Positions 31,582 through 41,029 of a stretch of 64,000 bases of DNA are shown one piece after another. Origin of the DNA: an uncultured Mycoplasmatota bacterium (lineage in GTDB: Bacteria > Bacillota_I > Bacilli_A > RF39 > UBA660); the NCBI GenBank assembly GCA_900546275.1, contig URCH01000001.1, forward strand, positions 62,001 to 126,000, in the 5' to 3' direction. The notes under the pieces were generated by a model. That model saw only the letters and a list, made by a program, of their open reading frames with translations, searched no databases and was not told the DNA's origin. The position numbers and the translations under genes are program-made. Each line of letters begins with the position of its first letter. Position 1 is the stretch's first letter.

Positions 31582-32532
31582 CTAATCTTCATCACGGAAT
31601 CTAAGTCCCATTTCTTTGATTTTATCTATAACTTCTTTCAAAGATTTTTTACCTAAATTACGTATTTTCATCATTTCTAATTCTGTTTTTTCAGTTAAAT
31701 CTCCTAATGTATTAACATTAGCTCTTTTCAAACAATTATATGCTCTTACTGAGAAATCTAAATCATCAATAGGAGTTTCTAATTTTTTCAATTTGCTATC
31801 TTCTTGTTTTGCATTCATAATACCTGTCACATCTGCTATTTCATTTAAATCAGCAATTATATTTAAATGTTCAATAAGTATTTTTGAAGCCAAAGCCATT
31901 GCTTCTTCTGGTTTCAATGAACCATTAGTTTGAACATTCATTATTAATTTATCATAATTAGCATCTTGTCCAACACGTGCATTTTCTATTTCATAACTAA
32001 CACGTTCTACAGGTGAATAAAGTGCATCAATAGGAATAAAACCAATTTTATTTCCTTCAATAAACTTTTTATTATCAACTGATGGAACATATCCACGTCC
32101 ATTTGAAACTATTAAATCCATATCTAATTTACCACCTTTTGATATAGTAGCAATTACTTGGTCTTTATTAATAATCTCAACATCTGAATCAGTTTTAATA
32201 TCACCAGCTGTAACAACGCCTTCTTCTGAAACGGATAAATGAAGTTCTTTAGTTTCTTCAGTTAAATTTTTTACAACTACATTTTTTAAATTCAAAACAA
32301 TTGTTGTAACATCTTCAACTATACCATCGATAGTTTGGAATTCATGCATAACTCCATCTATTCTAATTGCAACTATTGCAGATCCTGGCATACTTGATAA
32401 CATAACTCTTCTTAAAGCATTACCAATTGTTGTTCCGAACCCTCTTTCTAAAGGTTCTAGTTCAAATTTTCCAAAATTATTATTTTCGATATATTCTGTA
32501 ATTTTATATATTGGTTTTTCAAAATTCAACAT
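31582..32532 (-). CDS. rpoA: RNA polymerase alpha subunit
   Basis: 316 residues. N-terminal assembly domain with FELEPLERGFGTTIGNALRRVML, a linker, and a C-terminal domain with SVRAYNCLKRANVNTLGDL and RNLGKKSLKEV that contacts UP elements and activators. Normal length. Lies between rpsK and rplQ as in Bacilli. Confidence 0.98.
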   Translation of the reverse strand: MLNFEKPIYKITEYIENNNFGKFELEPLERGFGTTIGNALRRVMLSSMPGSAIVAIRIDGVMHEFQTIDGIVEDVTTIVLNLKNVVVKNLTEETKELHLSVSEEGVVTAGDIKTDSDVEIINKDQVIATISKGGKLDMDLIVSNGRGYVPSVDNKKFIEGNKIGFIPIDALYSPVERVSYEIENARVGQDANYDKLIMNVQTNGSLKPEEAMALASKILIEHLNIIADLNEIADVTGIMNAKQEDSKLKKLETPIDDLDFSVRAYNCLKRANVNTLGDLTEKTELEMMKIRNLGKKSLKEVIDKIKEMGLRFRDED

Positions 32533-32553
32533 GCTAAAAGCACTTCCTTTCTT

Positions 32554-32937
32554 TTATCCACGTGGGCGTTTTGGTGGACGGCATCCATTATGTGGGATTG
32601 GTGTTACATCTGAAATTGTAGTAATTTCAAGTCCTGCAGTTTGTAAAGATCTAATAGCTGTTTCACGACCAGAACCTAATCCTTTAACATAAACTTCTAC
32701 TTTTTTCATTCCCATATCAGCAGCAGCTTTTCCTGCAGCTTCAGCAGCCATACCTGCTGCAAATGGAGTTGACTTTTTGCTTCCTTTAAATCCTAATGTT
32801 CCAGCTGAAGCCCAACTGATTGCATTACCATTCATGTCACTAACAGTTACTATAGTATTATTAAATGTTGAATGAATAAATGCTTTTCCTTCTGGAACGT
32901 TCTTTTTAACTTTACGTTTTCTTGGTTTATAAGCCAT
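32554..32937 (-). CDS. rpsK: Ribosomal protein S11
   Basis: 127 residues with AFIHSTFNNTIVTVSD, the GRETAIRSLQTAGLEI segment and PIPHNGCRPPKRPR. 21 bases downstream of rpsM; part of the alpha operon. Confidence 0.98.
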   Translation of the reverse strand: MAYKPRKRKVKKNVPEGKAFIHSTFNNTIVTVSDMNGNAISWASAGTLGFKGSKKSTPFAAGMAAEAAGKAAADMGMKKVEVYVKGLGSGRETAIRSLQTAGLEITTISDVTPIPHNGCRPPKRPRG

Positions 32938-32958
32938 TTAAATAACCTCCTTTAAAGT

Positions 32959-33324
32959 TTATTTTTTCTTATTAGCAACAACTTTTCCTTTTCCTTTACG
33001 AGTTCTTGCATTTCTATTTGTTCTTTGTCCCCTTACAGGCAAACCTTTTTTATGACGTGTTCCTTGATATGAATTAATTTCCATTTTTGTCTTAATATTC
33101 ATATTAACTTCACGACGTAAATCTCCTTCAGTTAAATAATTATTAAGCTCATCACGAATTAATGATAATTCATCATTAGTTAATTCACCAGCTTTTTTAT
33201 TAACATCAATATTAACTGCATTTAATACTTTATTTGATAGGCTTCTACCTACACCATAAATATATGTTAATGCGATTTCAATTCTTTTATTATTAGGTAC
33301 ATCTACACCTTTAATACGTGCCAT
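32959..33324 (-). CDS. rpsM: Ribosomal protein S13
   Basis: 121 residues, MARIKGVDVPNNKR at the start and RHKKGLPVRGQRTNRNARTR near the end, the conserved S13 tail that touches tRNA. Follows rpmJ. Confidence 0.98.
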   Translation of the reverse strand: MARIKGVDVPNNKRIEIALTYIYGVGRSLSNKVLNAVNIDVNKKAGELTNDELSLIRDELNNYLTEGDLRREVNMNIKTKMEINSYQGTRHKKGLPVRGQRTNRNARTRKGKGKVVANKKK

Positions 33325-33339
33325 TAATTACACCTCCTA

Positions 33340-33453
33340 TTAACCTTGTCTTTGTTTGTGCTTTGGATTTTCACAAATTACATAAACTTTTCCTTTACGT
33401 CTTATGATTTTACATTTATCACATATTTTTTTTACTGATGGTCTTACTTTCAT
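33340..33453 (-). CDS. rpmJ: Ribosomal protein L36
   Basis: 37 residues, MKVRPSVKKICDKCKIIRR then CENPKHKQRQG. The C-C-C-H zinc set (CDKC, C, H) makes this the zinc-binding form. ATG at 33453 has AGGAGGG upstream. Located between infA and rpsM as expected. Confidence 0.98.
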   Translation of the reverse strand: MKVRPSVKKICDKCKIIRRKGKVYVICENPKHKQRQG

Positions 33454-33467
33454 AATCTACCCTCCTA

Positions 33468-33683
33468 CTATTTTCTATAGGTTATACGCCCACGTGTTAA
33501 ATCATATGGGGATAATTCCATTGTTACTGTATCACCTGGTAAAATGCGAATATTATACATTCGGATTTTACCAGAAACGTGAGCTATTACAGTATGTTTA
33601 TTTTCTAATTCTACCTTGAATTCACCACTTGGTAATGCTTCAATAACTTTACCAGTAACTTCAATAATGTCTTCTTTAGCCAT
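33468..33683 (-). CDS. infA: Translation initiation factor IF-1
   Basis: 71 residues from MAKEDIIEVTGKV; the upstream in-frame codon at 33692 overlaps the map stop and ribosome site. Single OB fold with the conserved YNIRILPGDTV and LTRGRITYR. GAGGTGAT precedes the start and overlaps the map stop. Confidence 0.97.
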   Translation of the reverse strand: MAKEDIIEVTGKVIEALPSGEFKVELENKHTVIAHVSGKIRMYNIRILPGDTVTMELSPYDLTRGRITYRK

Positions 33684-33688
33684 TATAA

Positions 33689-34435
33689 TCACCTCTTCGT
33701 TAATATTTCGTAACCATCCTTTGTAACTAGAACTGTATGTTCAAAATGAGCTGAAGGCTCATCATCAGCAGTTATTACAGTCCAATCATCATCAAGTAAG
33801 TAAACATCTGCTGTTCCTAAATTAAGCATAGGTTCAACAGCAATTACCATACCTGCTTTTAGGACAGGTCCATTGTTTTGTTTACCATAATTTGGTACAT
33901 CTGGTGCTTCATGAACACTAGTTCCAACTCCATGTCCTACTAGTTCTTTTACAACACCTAAATGATATTTATTAGCTACACTACTTACTGCATAACCAAT
34001 ATCACCTATTCTTGCACCTTCTTTAATAACTGATAAACCTGCAAATAAAGATTCTTCTGTATGTTTCAACAAATCTTGTTTTTGCTTACTTATTTTACCA
34101 ACTGGATAAGTCCAAGCGGAATCTCCATGATAACCTTTATAACAAGCTCCAATATCTACTGATATTATATCTCCTTCTCTTAATTTGGTTTTACCTGGAA
34201 TACCATGTACAACTTCTTCATTAATTGAAGCACATATAGTTCCAGGGAATCCCTCGTATCCCTTAAAAGATGGAGTAGCGTCCCTGCTAATAATATAATT
34301 ATAAGCAAGTTCGTCTAATTCTGCAGTTGTTATACCTGGTTTAATATATTGTTGTAAATATTTATGAGTATCTCCAACAATAGATCCAGCTATTCTCATT
34401 AACTCGATTTCTCTTTCGGATTTAATACTTATCAT
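33689..34435 (-). CDS. map: Methionine aminopeptidase type I
   Basis: 248 residues. Metal ligands in SVDIGACYKGYHGDSAWT (two Asp), GHGVGTSVHEAP (His), AVEPML (Glu) and HFEHTVLV (Glu). No N-terminal SH3-binding extension. Overlaps adk by four bases (ATGA) and ends with TGA, which confirms TGA as a stop. Confidence 0.97.
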   Translation of the reverse strand: MISIKSEREIELMRIAGSIVGDTHKYLQQYIKPGITTAELDELAYNYIISRDATPSFKGYEGFPGTICASINEEVVHGIPGKTKLREGDIISVDIGACYKGYHGDSAWTYPVGKISKQKQDLLKHTEESLFAGLSVIKEGARIGDIGYAVSSVANKYHLGVVKELVGHGVGTSVHEAPDVPNYGKQNNGPVLKAGMVIAVEPMLNLGTADVYLLDDDWTVITADDEPSAHFEHTVLVTKDGYEILTKR

Positions 34436-35091
34436 TCTAAACCCTCCAATACTTTTTTGATTTTATCAAAAACAATTTTCTTAGATAGACTACTATCTAT
34501 TTCATATAATATATTCTTTGATTTGTAAAAATCTACCAGAGGTTTTGTTTCTTTACAATATGTATCATATCTCTTGTCAAATGTTTCTATATTATCATCT
34601 ACGCGTTTTTCCAATTTTGTATTACATTTATCACATACACCAGCTAACTTTGGTGATGTTTCAATAAAATATTTATTATACACTGATTTACAATTTGGAC
34701 AAACCATTCTTCCAAGAACTCTCTTTTCAGCTGTTGTTTTATCTAAAGAAAGATAAATTACTATGCTTTCATTTAAATTAAGTTCTTTTAATATTTCTTC
34801 ATAGCAATAAGCTTGATTAATATTTCTAGGAAACCCATCTAATATATATCCATTTGAACAATCTTTGTTTGATAAACGAATTTTTAATAGTTCTAAAATT
34901 ATATCATCACTGATTAAAATTCCATTATCTAAAGACTTTTGTAATTCCCCATACTTCTCATTATTTTCAGAAATCATTTTTCTTATTAAATCACTTGTTG
35001 AAATATGAGGAATATGATAAGTCTTTTCTATCAAACTTGATTGTGTACCCTTACCTGCAGCAGGCGGAGCAATAAGAATAATACTTTTCAC
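34432..35091 (-). CDS. adk: Adenylate kinase, zinc-LID type
   Basis: 219 residues. P-loop APPAAGKGTQSS, the GFPRN AMP-binding motif and a LID with two CxxC pairs (CPNCKSVYNKYF, CDKCNTKLEKR), so the LID is zinc-stabilised as in Gram-positives. Shares one base with secY. Confidence 0.97.
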   Translation of the reverse strand: MKSIILIAPPAAGKGTQSSLIEKTYHIPHISTSDLIRKMISENNEKYGELQKSLDNGILISDDIILELLKIRLSNKDCSNGYILDGFPRNINQAYCYEEILKELNLNESIVIYLSLDKTTAEKRVLGRMVCPNCKSVYNKYFIETSPKLAGVCDKCNTKLEKRVDDNIETFDKRYDTYCKETKPLVDFYKSKNILYEIDSSLSKKIVFDKIKKVLEGLE

Positions 35092-36356
35092 TATCTACGT
35101 CTTCCTTTCTTATAAGTACGACTTACAAGTTGACTTTCTAATTGTTTGTAAGTTTCAAGTGAAACACCAACAACAATTAATAATCCTGTTCCACCAATTG
35201 TTACTGAACTTGGTAAATTTGAAATCATACCAAATATAATTGGTAAAGCAGCTATTATAGCCAAAGCAAAAGCTCCAACTACAGTTAATCTTTTCAATAC
35301 AGTTGATATATAATCAACAGTTTCTTCTCCAGGTCTAACGCCTGGGATATATCCACCATTTTTTTGTAAATTCTCAGCCATTTCTTTTGGTTTTATTTGC
35401 ATAAACGTATAAAAATATGAGAATGCAAATATAAAGATAATATATAATATAAATCCTGTCGGTGAAGTCATTGTTATCCATTTTGAAACAAAATTTGTAA
35501 ATGCTTGATTGTTTACAAAACTAGCAATAACTCCTGGAATTGATATCAAAGCTGATGCAAAAATTACTGGTATAACTCCTGCTGAATTTAATCTAAATGG
35601 TACATAATTTTGATTTCCACCATAAGCACTGCTTACAGTTTTAGTTGAATATTGAACAGCTATTCTTCTTTCAGCAGATTGTACATAAATAATTCCAATT
35701 ATAATTGCTAAATAAACAATTACATATAATGCAAACATAATAATACCCATTATATTTCCTGAATTACCTATAAACCCACTAAAAGCTGTTTTAAACATAT
35801 TAGGCATACTTGAAATGATACCAGCCATGATAATCATAGAAATACCATTTCCAATACCTTTCGCTGTTATTTGATCACCAAGCCATAATACAAAACATGT
35901 TCCTGCAGTAAGTACTAATGAGAATAACATATAATCCATTACTGTTCCATTTCCTAAAAAAGTAAATGAGAACATATAACCTTGAATAAATGCAAGTATT
36001 ATACCAGTTATTCTAGTTATTTGATTAAGTTTTGCTCTTCCTGTACCGCCTTGTTTACTAAGCTCGGCTAAATATGGGACAATATCCATTTCTAGTAACT
36101 GGATAATAATTGATGCTGTAATATATGGACTAACACCTAGTGCAAATATTGAAAAATTTGATAAGGCTCCTCCACCCATTACATCAATTAACTCTAAAAA
36201 TCCCATATTTTTAGTTCCCAATGATGCTTGATCTATACCAGGAACTACAATAGCTGTACCTAATTTAAATATGAACAAAGCAGCGAATGTGAATAAGATC
36301 CTTTTTTGTAAGTCCTTATTCTTTGGGCTAAATATTTGCTTAATTGTTGCAAACAT
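35091..36356 (-). CDS. secY: Preprotein translocase subunit SecY
   Basis: 421 residues with ten predicted TM helices. Signatures include FIFKLGTAIVVPGID in the first helix, the plug region GGGALSNFSIFALGVSPYI, and the loop PKEMAENLQKNGGYIPG. Forms the SecYEG channel. Placed between rplO and adk, normal for Bacilli. Confidence 0.97.
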   Translation of the reverse strand: MFATIKQIFSPKNKDLQKRILFTFAALFIFKLGTAIVVPGIDQASLGTKNMGFLELIDVMGGGALSNFSIFALGVSPYITASIIIQLLEMDIVPYLAELSKQGGTGRAKLNQITRITGIILAFIQGYMFSFTFLGNGTVMDYMLFSLVLTAGTCFVLWLGDQITAKGIGNGISMIIMAGIISSMPNMFKTAFSGFIGNSGNIMGIIMFALYVIVYLAIIIGIIYVQSAERRIAVQYSTKTVSSAYGGNQNYVPFRLNSAGVIPVIFASALISIPGVIASFVNNQAFTNFVSKWITMTSPTGFILYIIFIFAFSYFYTFMQIKPKEMAENLQKNGGYIPGVRPGEETVDYISTVLKRLTVVGAFALAIIAALPIIFGMISNLPSSVTIGGTGLLIVVGVSLETYKQLESQLVSRTYKKGRRR

Positions 36357-36357
36357 T

Positions 36358-36801
36358 TTAAATCACCTCTGCTTTTCCACCTAGTTTTTCTATTTGTTCT
36401 TTAGCAACATTAGAAAATTTGTGTGCTTTTACAACTAATTTTTTTTCTAAAGTTCCATTTCCTAAAATTTTAATTCCATCCAATTGATTTTTTACTAATC
36501 CCATTTCTTTTAATAATTCTGGAGTGATAACTGTATCATTCTCAAATTTATTTAAATCACTTAAATTTATAGTAGCATATCTCACTTTAAACATAGCATT
36601 ACTAAATCCTCTTTTTGGTAAACGTCTGAATAGAGGTAATTGTCCTCCTTCAAATCCTGGTCTAACTCCACCACCACTACGAGCGTTTTGTCCTTTATGA
36701 CCTTTACCACTAGTTTTTCCTGTTCCGCTTCCGATACCACGACCAAGTCTCTTACGAGTCTTTGTAGCACCTTCTGCTGGTTTAATATTATATAATTTCA
36801 T
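36358..36801 (-). CDS. rplO: Ribosomal protein L15
   Basis: 147 residues, with KTRKRLGRGIGSGTGKTSG, the glycine-rich GHKGQNARSGGGVRPGFEGG and a C-terminal KAHKFS. Its start overlaps the rpsE stop by one base, so no rpmD (L30) gene fits between them. Confidence 0.98.
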   Translation of the reverse strand: MKLYNIKPAEGATKTRKRLGRGIGSGTGKTSGKGHKGQNARSGGGVRPGFEGGQLPLFRRLPKRGFSNAMFKVRYATINLSDLNKFENDTVITPELLKEMGLVKNQLDGIKILGNGTLEKKLVVKAHKFSNVAKEQIEKLGGKAEVI

Positions 36802-37307
36802 TATAATATCTCCTCAACTTTTTTTCCACGTAATTTAGCTATTTGTTCTGCTGTTTTTTGTGATTTTAATGCTTCTAATGTAGCATATGCCATATTAATT
36901 TTAGTGTTTGAACCTAATGATTTTGAAAGTATATCTTTAACTCCTGCAAGTTCAAGTACAGATCTAACAGGTCCTCCTGCTTTAACTCCAGTACCTTCTG
37001 CAGCAGGTTTAAGTAAAACTTTACTAGCTCCTCTTACACCAATTGCTTCATGTGGGATTGTTCTTTCATCAACTATAGATACTCTTACTACATGTTTAGT
37101 AGCAGCTTGAACGGCTTTTTTAATTGCATCAGGTACTTCATTTGCTTTACCTGTTCCAATTCCTACTTGACCTTTTCTATCTCCAACTGCAACAGTAGCA
37201 GAGAAACGGAAATGACGACCACCTTTTGTTACTTTGGTAACACGACCGATATTGATTATTTCTTCTTCAAATTGTTTTGGGCGTGGTTCTCTTCTTGTTT
37301 TTTCCAT
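36801..37307 (-). CDS. rpsE: Ribosomal protein S5
   Basis: 168 residues with FEEEIINIGRVTKVTKGGRH, VGIGTGKANEVPDAIKKA and VLELAGVKDILSKSLGSN. Double-stranded RNA-binding fold; important for decoding accuracy. Directly followed by rplO. Confidence 0.98.
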   Translation of the reverse strand: MEKTRREPRPKQFEEEIINIGRVTKVTKGGRHFRFSATVAVGDRKGQVGIGTGKANEVPDAIKKAVQAATKHVVRVSIVDERTIPHEAIGVRGASKVLLKPAAEGTGVKAGGPVRSVLELAGVKDILSKSLGSNTKINMAYATLEALKSQKTAEQIAKLRGKKVEEIL

Positions 37308-37321
37308 TTATTTCCCTCCTC

Positions 37322-37684
37322 TTAGAATTCTAAACCATTTTCACGTGCAGCTTCTGCTAATGCTTCTACACGTCCATGATATAGGTATCCACCTCTATCA
37401 AATACTACTTGTTTAATTTTTAATTTTTTTGCTCTTGTAGCTAATAATTTACCTACTTCTTTAGCAGCTTCTACGTTTCCACCATTTTTAAGGTTTAATT
37501 CCTTATCAATAGAAGAGGCGCTTACTAGTGTGTTACCAGCTACATCATCAATAATTTGAGCAAAGATATTACCATTTGATCTAAACACATTTAATCTTGG
37601 CATTTCTGCTGTTCCAGATAAATTTTTTCTTACACGTTCATGTCTAGCCAAACGAGCTTCATTGCGAGATTCTTTTTTTATCAT
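37322..37684 (-). CDS. rplR: Ribosomal protein L18
   Basis: 120 residues with RHERVRKNLSGTAEMPRLNVFRS and VVFDRGGYLYHGRVEALAEAAR. Binds 5S rRNA. Follows rplF in the spc operon. Confidence 0.98.
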   Translation of the reverse strand: MIKKESRNEARLARHERVRKNLSGTAEMPRLNVFRSNGNIFAQIIDDVAGNTLVSASSIDKELNLKNGGNVEAAKEVGKLLATRAKKLKIKQVVFDRGGYLYHGRVEALAEAARENGLEF

Positions 37685-37704
37685 GAATTTTCTCTCCTTT
37701 TCTA

Positions 37705-38238
37705 TTATTTAGAAGCTTTTTTACCTTCCTTACGACGAACAACTTCGTCTTTATAACGAATTCCTTTACCTTTATATGGTTCAGGTTGTCTAATTTTTCT
37801 TACATTTGCTGCAAATTCTCCAACTAATTGTTTATCAATACCTTTTATTGTTAATTCAGTATTACTTGGACATTCTAGTGTTAATCCACTAGGAATTGCA
37901 ACATTAACTGGATGTGAATATCCAGCAGTTACTACTAATTCATTTCCTTTAGTAGCAAAACGATATCCTACACCTATTGATTCTAGTTTCTTTTCAAAAC
38001 CTTCTGAAACACCAATAATCATATTTTTGATATTAGCATTTGCAGTACCATGAAAGTTCTTGAAGTTATCATTTTTTCTAGTTAATTTAACTTCATTTCC
38101 TTCTACTGTTACAGTAATATTTTTATTAATTTTAGTAGAAAGTTCTCCTTTTGGTCCTTTTACTGTCACAACATCTCCATCAGTTGATAATGTAACATTT
38201 GCAGGTAATGAAAGTATTCTATTTCCAATACGACTCAT
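37705..38238 (-). CDS. rplF: Ribosomal protein L6
   Basis: 177 residues with two L6 domains, VGYRFATKGNELVVTAGYSHPV and the C-terminal RQPEPYKGKGIRYKDE signature. Normal length. Confidence 0.98.
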   Translation of the reverse strand: MSRIGNRILSLPANVTLSTDGDVVTVKGPKGELSTKINKNITVTVEGNEVKLTRKNDNFKNFHGTANANIKNMIIGVSEGFEKKLESIGVGYRFATKGNELVVTAGYSHPVNVAIPSGLTLECPSNTELTIKGIDKQLVGEFAANVRKIRQPEPYKGKGIRYKDEVVRRKEGKKASK

Positions 38239-38253
38239 ATAAATCCTCTCTTT

Positions 38254-38649
38254 CTACCAAATAAACGCTAATACTTCTCCACCTAATGATTGACGTCTTG
38301 CATCTCTATCTGTCATTATTCCTTTAGAAGTAGACACGATAGCAATACCAAGTCCATTTAACACACGTGGTAATTCTTCAGCTTTAGCATAAACACGTAA
38401 TCCTGGTTTAGAAATTCTTTTTAATCCAGTGATAACGCTTTCTTTCTTTTCACCATATTTTAAATTTAATACAATAACACTTTGTGAATCAGATTCTTTA
38501 GTTTTATAATCAACTATGTATCCTTCTTCTTTTAGTATTCTTGCTATTTCTAATTTTATTTTTGAAGCGGGTACTTCAACTTCTTTATAACGCATCGCTT
38601 TTGCATTACGAATTCTTGTAAGCATATCTGCGATTGGATCTGTTACCAT
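38254..38649 (-). CDS. rpsH: Ribosomal protein S8
   Basis: 131 residues, DPIADMLTRIRNAK at the start and GIAIVSTSKGIMTDRDARR at the end, both diagnostic. Lies between rpsN and rplF. Confidence 0.98.
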   Translation of the reverse strand: MVTDPIADMLTRIRNAKAMRYKEVEVPASKIKLEIARILKEEGYIVDYKTKESDSQSVIVLNLKYGEKKESVITGLKRISKPGLRVYAKAEELPRVLNGLGIAIVSTSKGIMTDRDARRQSLGGEVLAFIW

Positions 38650-38667
38650 ATATATCCTCCCTTCATC

Positions 38668-38853
38668 CTACCAGCTTGATTTTTTAACCCCTGGTATTTG
38701 TCCTTTATATGCTAGTTCCCTAAAACAAATACGACAAATTCCGTATTTTCTAAGTACAGCGTGAGGTCTGCCACATCTTTCACAACGTGTATATTCACGT
38801 ACTTTGAACTTAGGTTTACGACTAGCTTTTACAATCATGCTTTTCTTAGCCAT
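38668..38853 (-). CDS. rpsN: Ribosomal protein S14, zinc-binding type
   Basis: 61 residues, the short C+ form with CERCGRPHAVLRKYGICRIC as zinc site. Encoded in the spc operon; no second zinc-free S14 is seen in the window. Confidence 0.98.
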   Translation of the reverse strand: MAKKSMIVKASRKPKFKVREYTRCERCGRPHAVLRKYGICRICFRELAYKGQIPGVKKSSW

Positions 38854-38869
38854 ACTATCCTCCTAATAA

Positions 38870-39409
38870 TTATTTTTTAAATGGCATACCGAAACCTTTT
38901 AATAAATCATAAGCTTCTTCGTTTGTTTTTGCTGTTGTAACGAAAACAATATCCATTCCGCGTACTTTAACAACATTATCATACTCTATTTCAGAGAAAA
39001 TTAATTGTTCTGTAAGTCCTAATGTATAATTACCTCTACCATCAAATGATTTTGGAGAAACACCTCTAAAATCACGAACACGTGGTAGTGTAATAGAAAT
39101 TAGTTTATCTAAAAAGTTATACATATTTTCTCCACGTAAAGTAACTTTACATCCAATAGCTTGACCCTCTCTTACTTTGAAACCAGCTATTGCTTTTTTT
39201 GCTTTAGTAGCAACAGGTTTTTGTCCTGTAATAATTTCAAGATCTGCCATTGCTGCATCAATTAATTTACTATTAGTTGTTGCATCACCAACACCCATGT
39301 TTACTACTATTTTGTCTAGTTTAGGTACTTCCATAATACTTTTATATGCATGTTTTTCCATTAAACTAGGTACGATTTCTTTTGAATATTTTTCTTTTAG
39401 GTGGTTCAT
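38870..39409 (-). CDS. rplE: Ribosomal protein L5
   Basis: 179 residues with KIVVNMGVGDATTNSK, FKVREGQAIGCKVTLRG and DIVFVTTAKTNEEAYDLL. 5S rRNA binding. Confidence 0.98.
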   Translation of the reverse strand: MNHLKEKYSKEIVPSLMEKHAYKSIMEVPKLDKIVVNMGVGDATTNSKLIDAAMADLEIITGQKPVATKAKKAIAGFKVREGQAIGCKVTLRGENMYNFLDKLISITLPRVRDFRGVSPKSFDGRGNYTLGLTEQLIFSEIEYDNVVKVRGMDIVFVTTAKTNEEAYDLLKGFGMPFKK

Positions 39410-39426
39410 AAATACCCTCCTTCCAA

Positions 39427-39735
39427 TTAATCAAGGCTTTCATTAGATTTCTTAGAAATTCTAATTTTTTTGCCATTTTTATCTATCATATGACCTATTC
39501 TAGTTCTTTTTTTAGTTTTTGGATCGATCATCATTACATTTGAAGCATTAATTGGAGCTTCCATTTCAACGATGCTACCAGCTGTTTGACCATTTGGTTT
39601 AATATGTTTTTTAATCATATTTACGCCTTCAACAATTACTTTGTTTTCAGATCTAAGAACTTTAGTAATAGTGCCTTCTTTTCCTTTTGATTTTCCGGAC
39701 GTAACAACTACTTTGTCTCCTGTCTTAAATTCCAT
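39427..39735 (-). CDS. rplX: Ribosomal protein L24
   Basis: 102 residues, KOW motif FKTGDKVVVTSGKSKGKEGT, then VEGVNMIKKHIKPN. Assembly initiator of the large subunit. Confidence 0.98.
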   Translation of the reverse strand: MEFKTGDKVVVTSGKSKGKEGTITKVLRSENKVIVEGVNMIKKHIKPNGQTAGSIVEMEAPINASNVMMIDPKTKKRTRIGHMIDKNGKKIRISKKSNESLD

Positions 39736-39749
39736 ATTTTTCCTCCAAC

Positions 39750-40118
39750 CTATAACACTTCTTTAGCAAGTGATACAATTTTCATATAGTTTTTATCACG
39801 TAATTCACGTGCAACTGGTCCAAATATACGAGTTCCAACGGGTGTCTTATCATCTTTAATAATAACACATGCATTATCATCAAATTTAATATAAGATCCA
39901 TCTTCTCTTCTAAGACCAAACTTACTTCTAACAACTACAGCTTTTACAACTTTGCTTCTTGCTACTGTACCGTTAGGAGTTGCTTTTTTTACAGTTCCAA
40001 CTACTATATCACCAATATTACCTGTTTTAACTTTGCTTCCACCAAGTACTCTAATAACCATTAGTTCACGAGCACCAGAGTTGTCAGCAACTTTTAAACG
40101 ACTTTGTTGTTGAATCAT
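39750..40118 (-). CDS. rplN: Ribosomal protein L14
   Basis: 122 residues with MIQQQSRLKVADNSGARE and GTRIFGPVARELRDKN. Lies between rpsQ and rplX. Confidence 0.98.
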   Translation of the reverse strand: MIQQQSRLKVADNSGARELMVIRVLGGSKVKTGNIGDIVVGTVKKATPNGTVARSKVVKAVVVRSKFGLRREDGSYIKFDDNACVIIKDDKTPVGTRIFGPVARELRDKNYMKIVSLAKEVL

Positions 40119-40144
40119 ATATTAATCCTCCTATTCGTTTTCAA

Positions 40145-40402
40145 TTATAAAATAATTGCTTTTTCTACTATTTCAACTAAACGGAAATGTTTAGTTTTAG
40201 ATAGAGGTCTAGTTTCTATAATACGAACTGTATCTCCTACACTAGCCTCATTTTTTTCATCATGAGCAGCATACTTTTTAGAATATTTAACACGTTTTCC
40301 GTATAAAGTATCCTTTTTATAAGTTTCAACTAAAACTGTAATTGTTTTATCTGATGAAGCGCTTACAACTTTTCCTACTAATTCTTGAGTTCTTTTTTCC
40401 AT
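40145..40402 (-). CDS. rpsQ: Ribosomal protein S17
   Basis: 85 residues, OB fold, with LVGKVVSASSDKTITVLVE, YKKDTLYGKRVKYSKKYAAHD and IIETRPLSKTKHFRL. First assembly protein of the body of 30S. Confidence 0.98.
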   Translation of the reverse strand: MEKRTQELVGKVVSASSDKTITVLVETYKKDTLYGKRVKYSKKYAAHDEKNEASVGDTVRIIETRPLSKTKHFRLVEIVEKAIIL

Positions 40403-40413
40403 TGTTTAACCTC

Positions 40414-40608
40414 CTATTCTGATAGTTCGCGTTCGCGTAAAATTGTTTTCATGCGAGCAACTAACTTTCTTAATTCTTTGATTCTTGAAGGTTTTTCAAG
40501 GTTACCAGTAGCTTGACTTAAACGTAAATTAAATAATTCTTCTTTATATTCTTCAATTTTCTTTGTAATTTCTTCTGTTGACATATTTCTGATTTCATTA
40601 TTTTTCAC
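40414..40608 (-). CDS. rpmC: Ribosomal protein L29 (GTG start)
   Basis: 64 residues. Comparison with L29 (MKxxEIRNxS...) puts the start at a GTG at 40608 (read as MKNNEIRNMSTEE), with GGTGAG about eight bases upstream; other GTGs at 40617 and 40620 are less likely. The start overlaps the end of rplP. Core motif EELFNLRLSQATGNLEKPSR. Confidence 0.93.
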   Translation of the reverse strand: MKNNEIRNMSTEEITKKIEEYKEELFNLRLSQATGNLEKPSRIKELRKLVARMKTILRERELSE

Positions 40609-41029
40609 TAGTCTCACCACTTTCTTTTTTTACGAATTTACATTTGATAGGAAGTTTGTGCATTGCAAGTCTTAAAGCTTCTCTTGCAGTTGCTTCATCT
40701 ACCCCACTAATTTCAAACATAATTTTTCCTTTTTTAACAACGGCTACCCATACTTCAGGTTGACCTTTACCTTTACCCATACGAGTTTCCAAAGGTATTT
40801 TAGTTAATGATAAGTGTGGGAAAATATTTATAAATACTTTTCCTCCACGTTTCATATAACGAGTCATTGCAACACGAGCAGCTTCGATTTGTTGTTGAGT
40901 TATCCAAGCACCTTCTTCTGCTTTTAAACCATATTCACCAAAATGTAACTCTTTGTTTCCTCTTGTTACACCATCATATTGTAAACGATGTGGTCTACGA
41001 TATTTAGTTCTTTTTGGAATGACTGCCAT
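40598..41029 (-). CDS. rplP: Ribosomal protein L16
   Basis: 143 residues from MAVIPKRTKYRRPHR. The ATG at 41035 is too close to the GGGAGGT site and the frame further up is in rpsC. Motifs GAWITQQQIEAARVAMTRYMKR and GKGKGQPEVWVA. The start overlaps rpsC by 26 bases and the end overlaps rpmC, a very compressed segment. Confidence 0.97.
   Translation of the reverse strand: MAVIPKRTKYRRPHRLQYDGVTRGNKELHFGEYGLKAEEGAWITQQQIEAARVAMTRYMKRGGKVFINIFPHLSLTKIPLETRMGKGKGQPEVWVAVVKKGKIMFEISGVDEATAREALRLAMHKLPIKCKFVKKESGETSEK

Noticed and set aside
36904..37416. Plus-strand frames antisense to rpsE and rplR, and similar ones elsewhere in the ribosomal operon
   Set aside because: Shadows of highly conserved ribosomal genes without ribosome sites.
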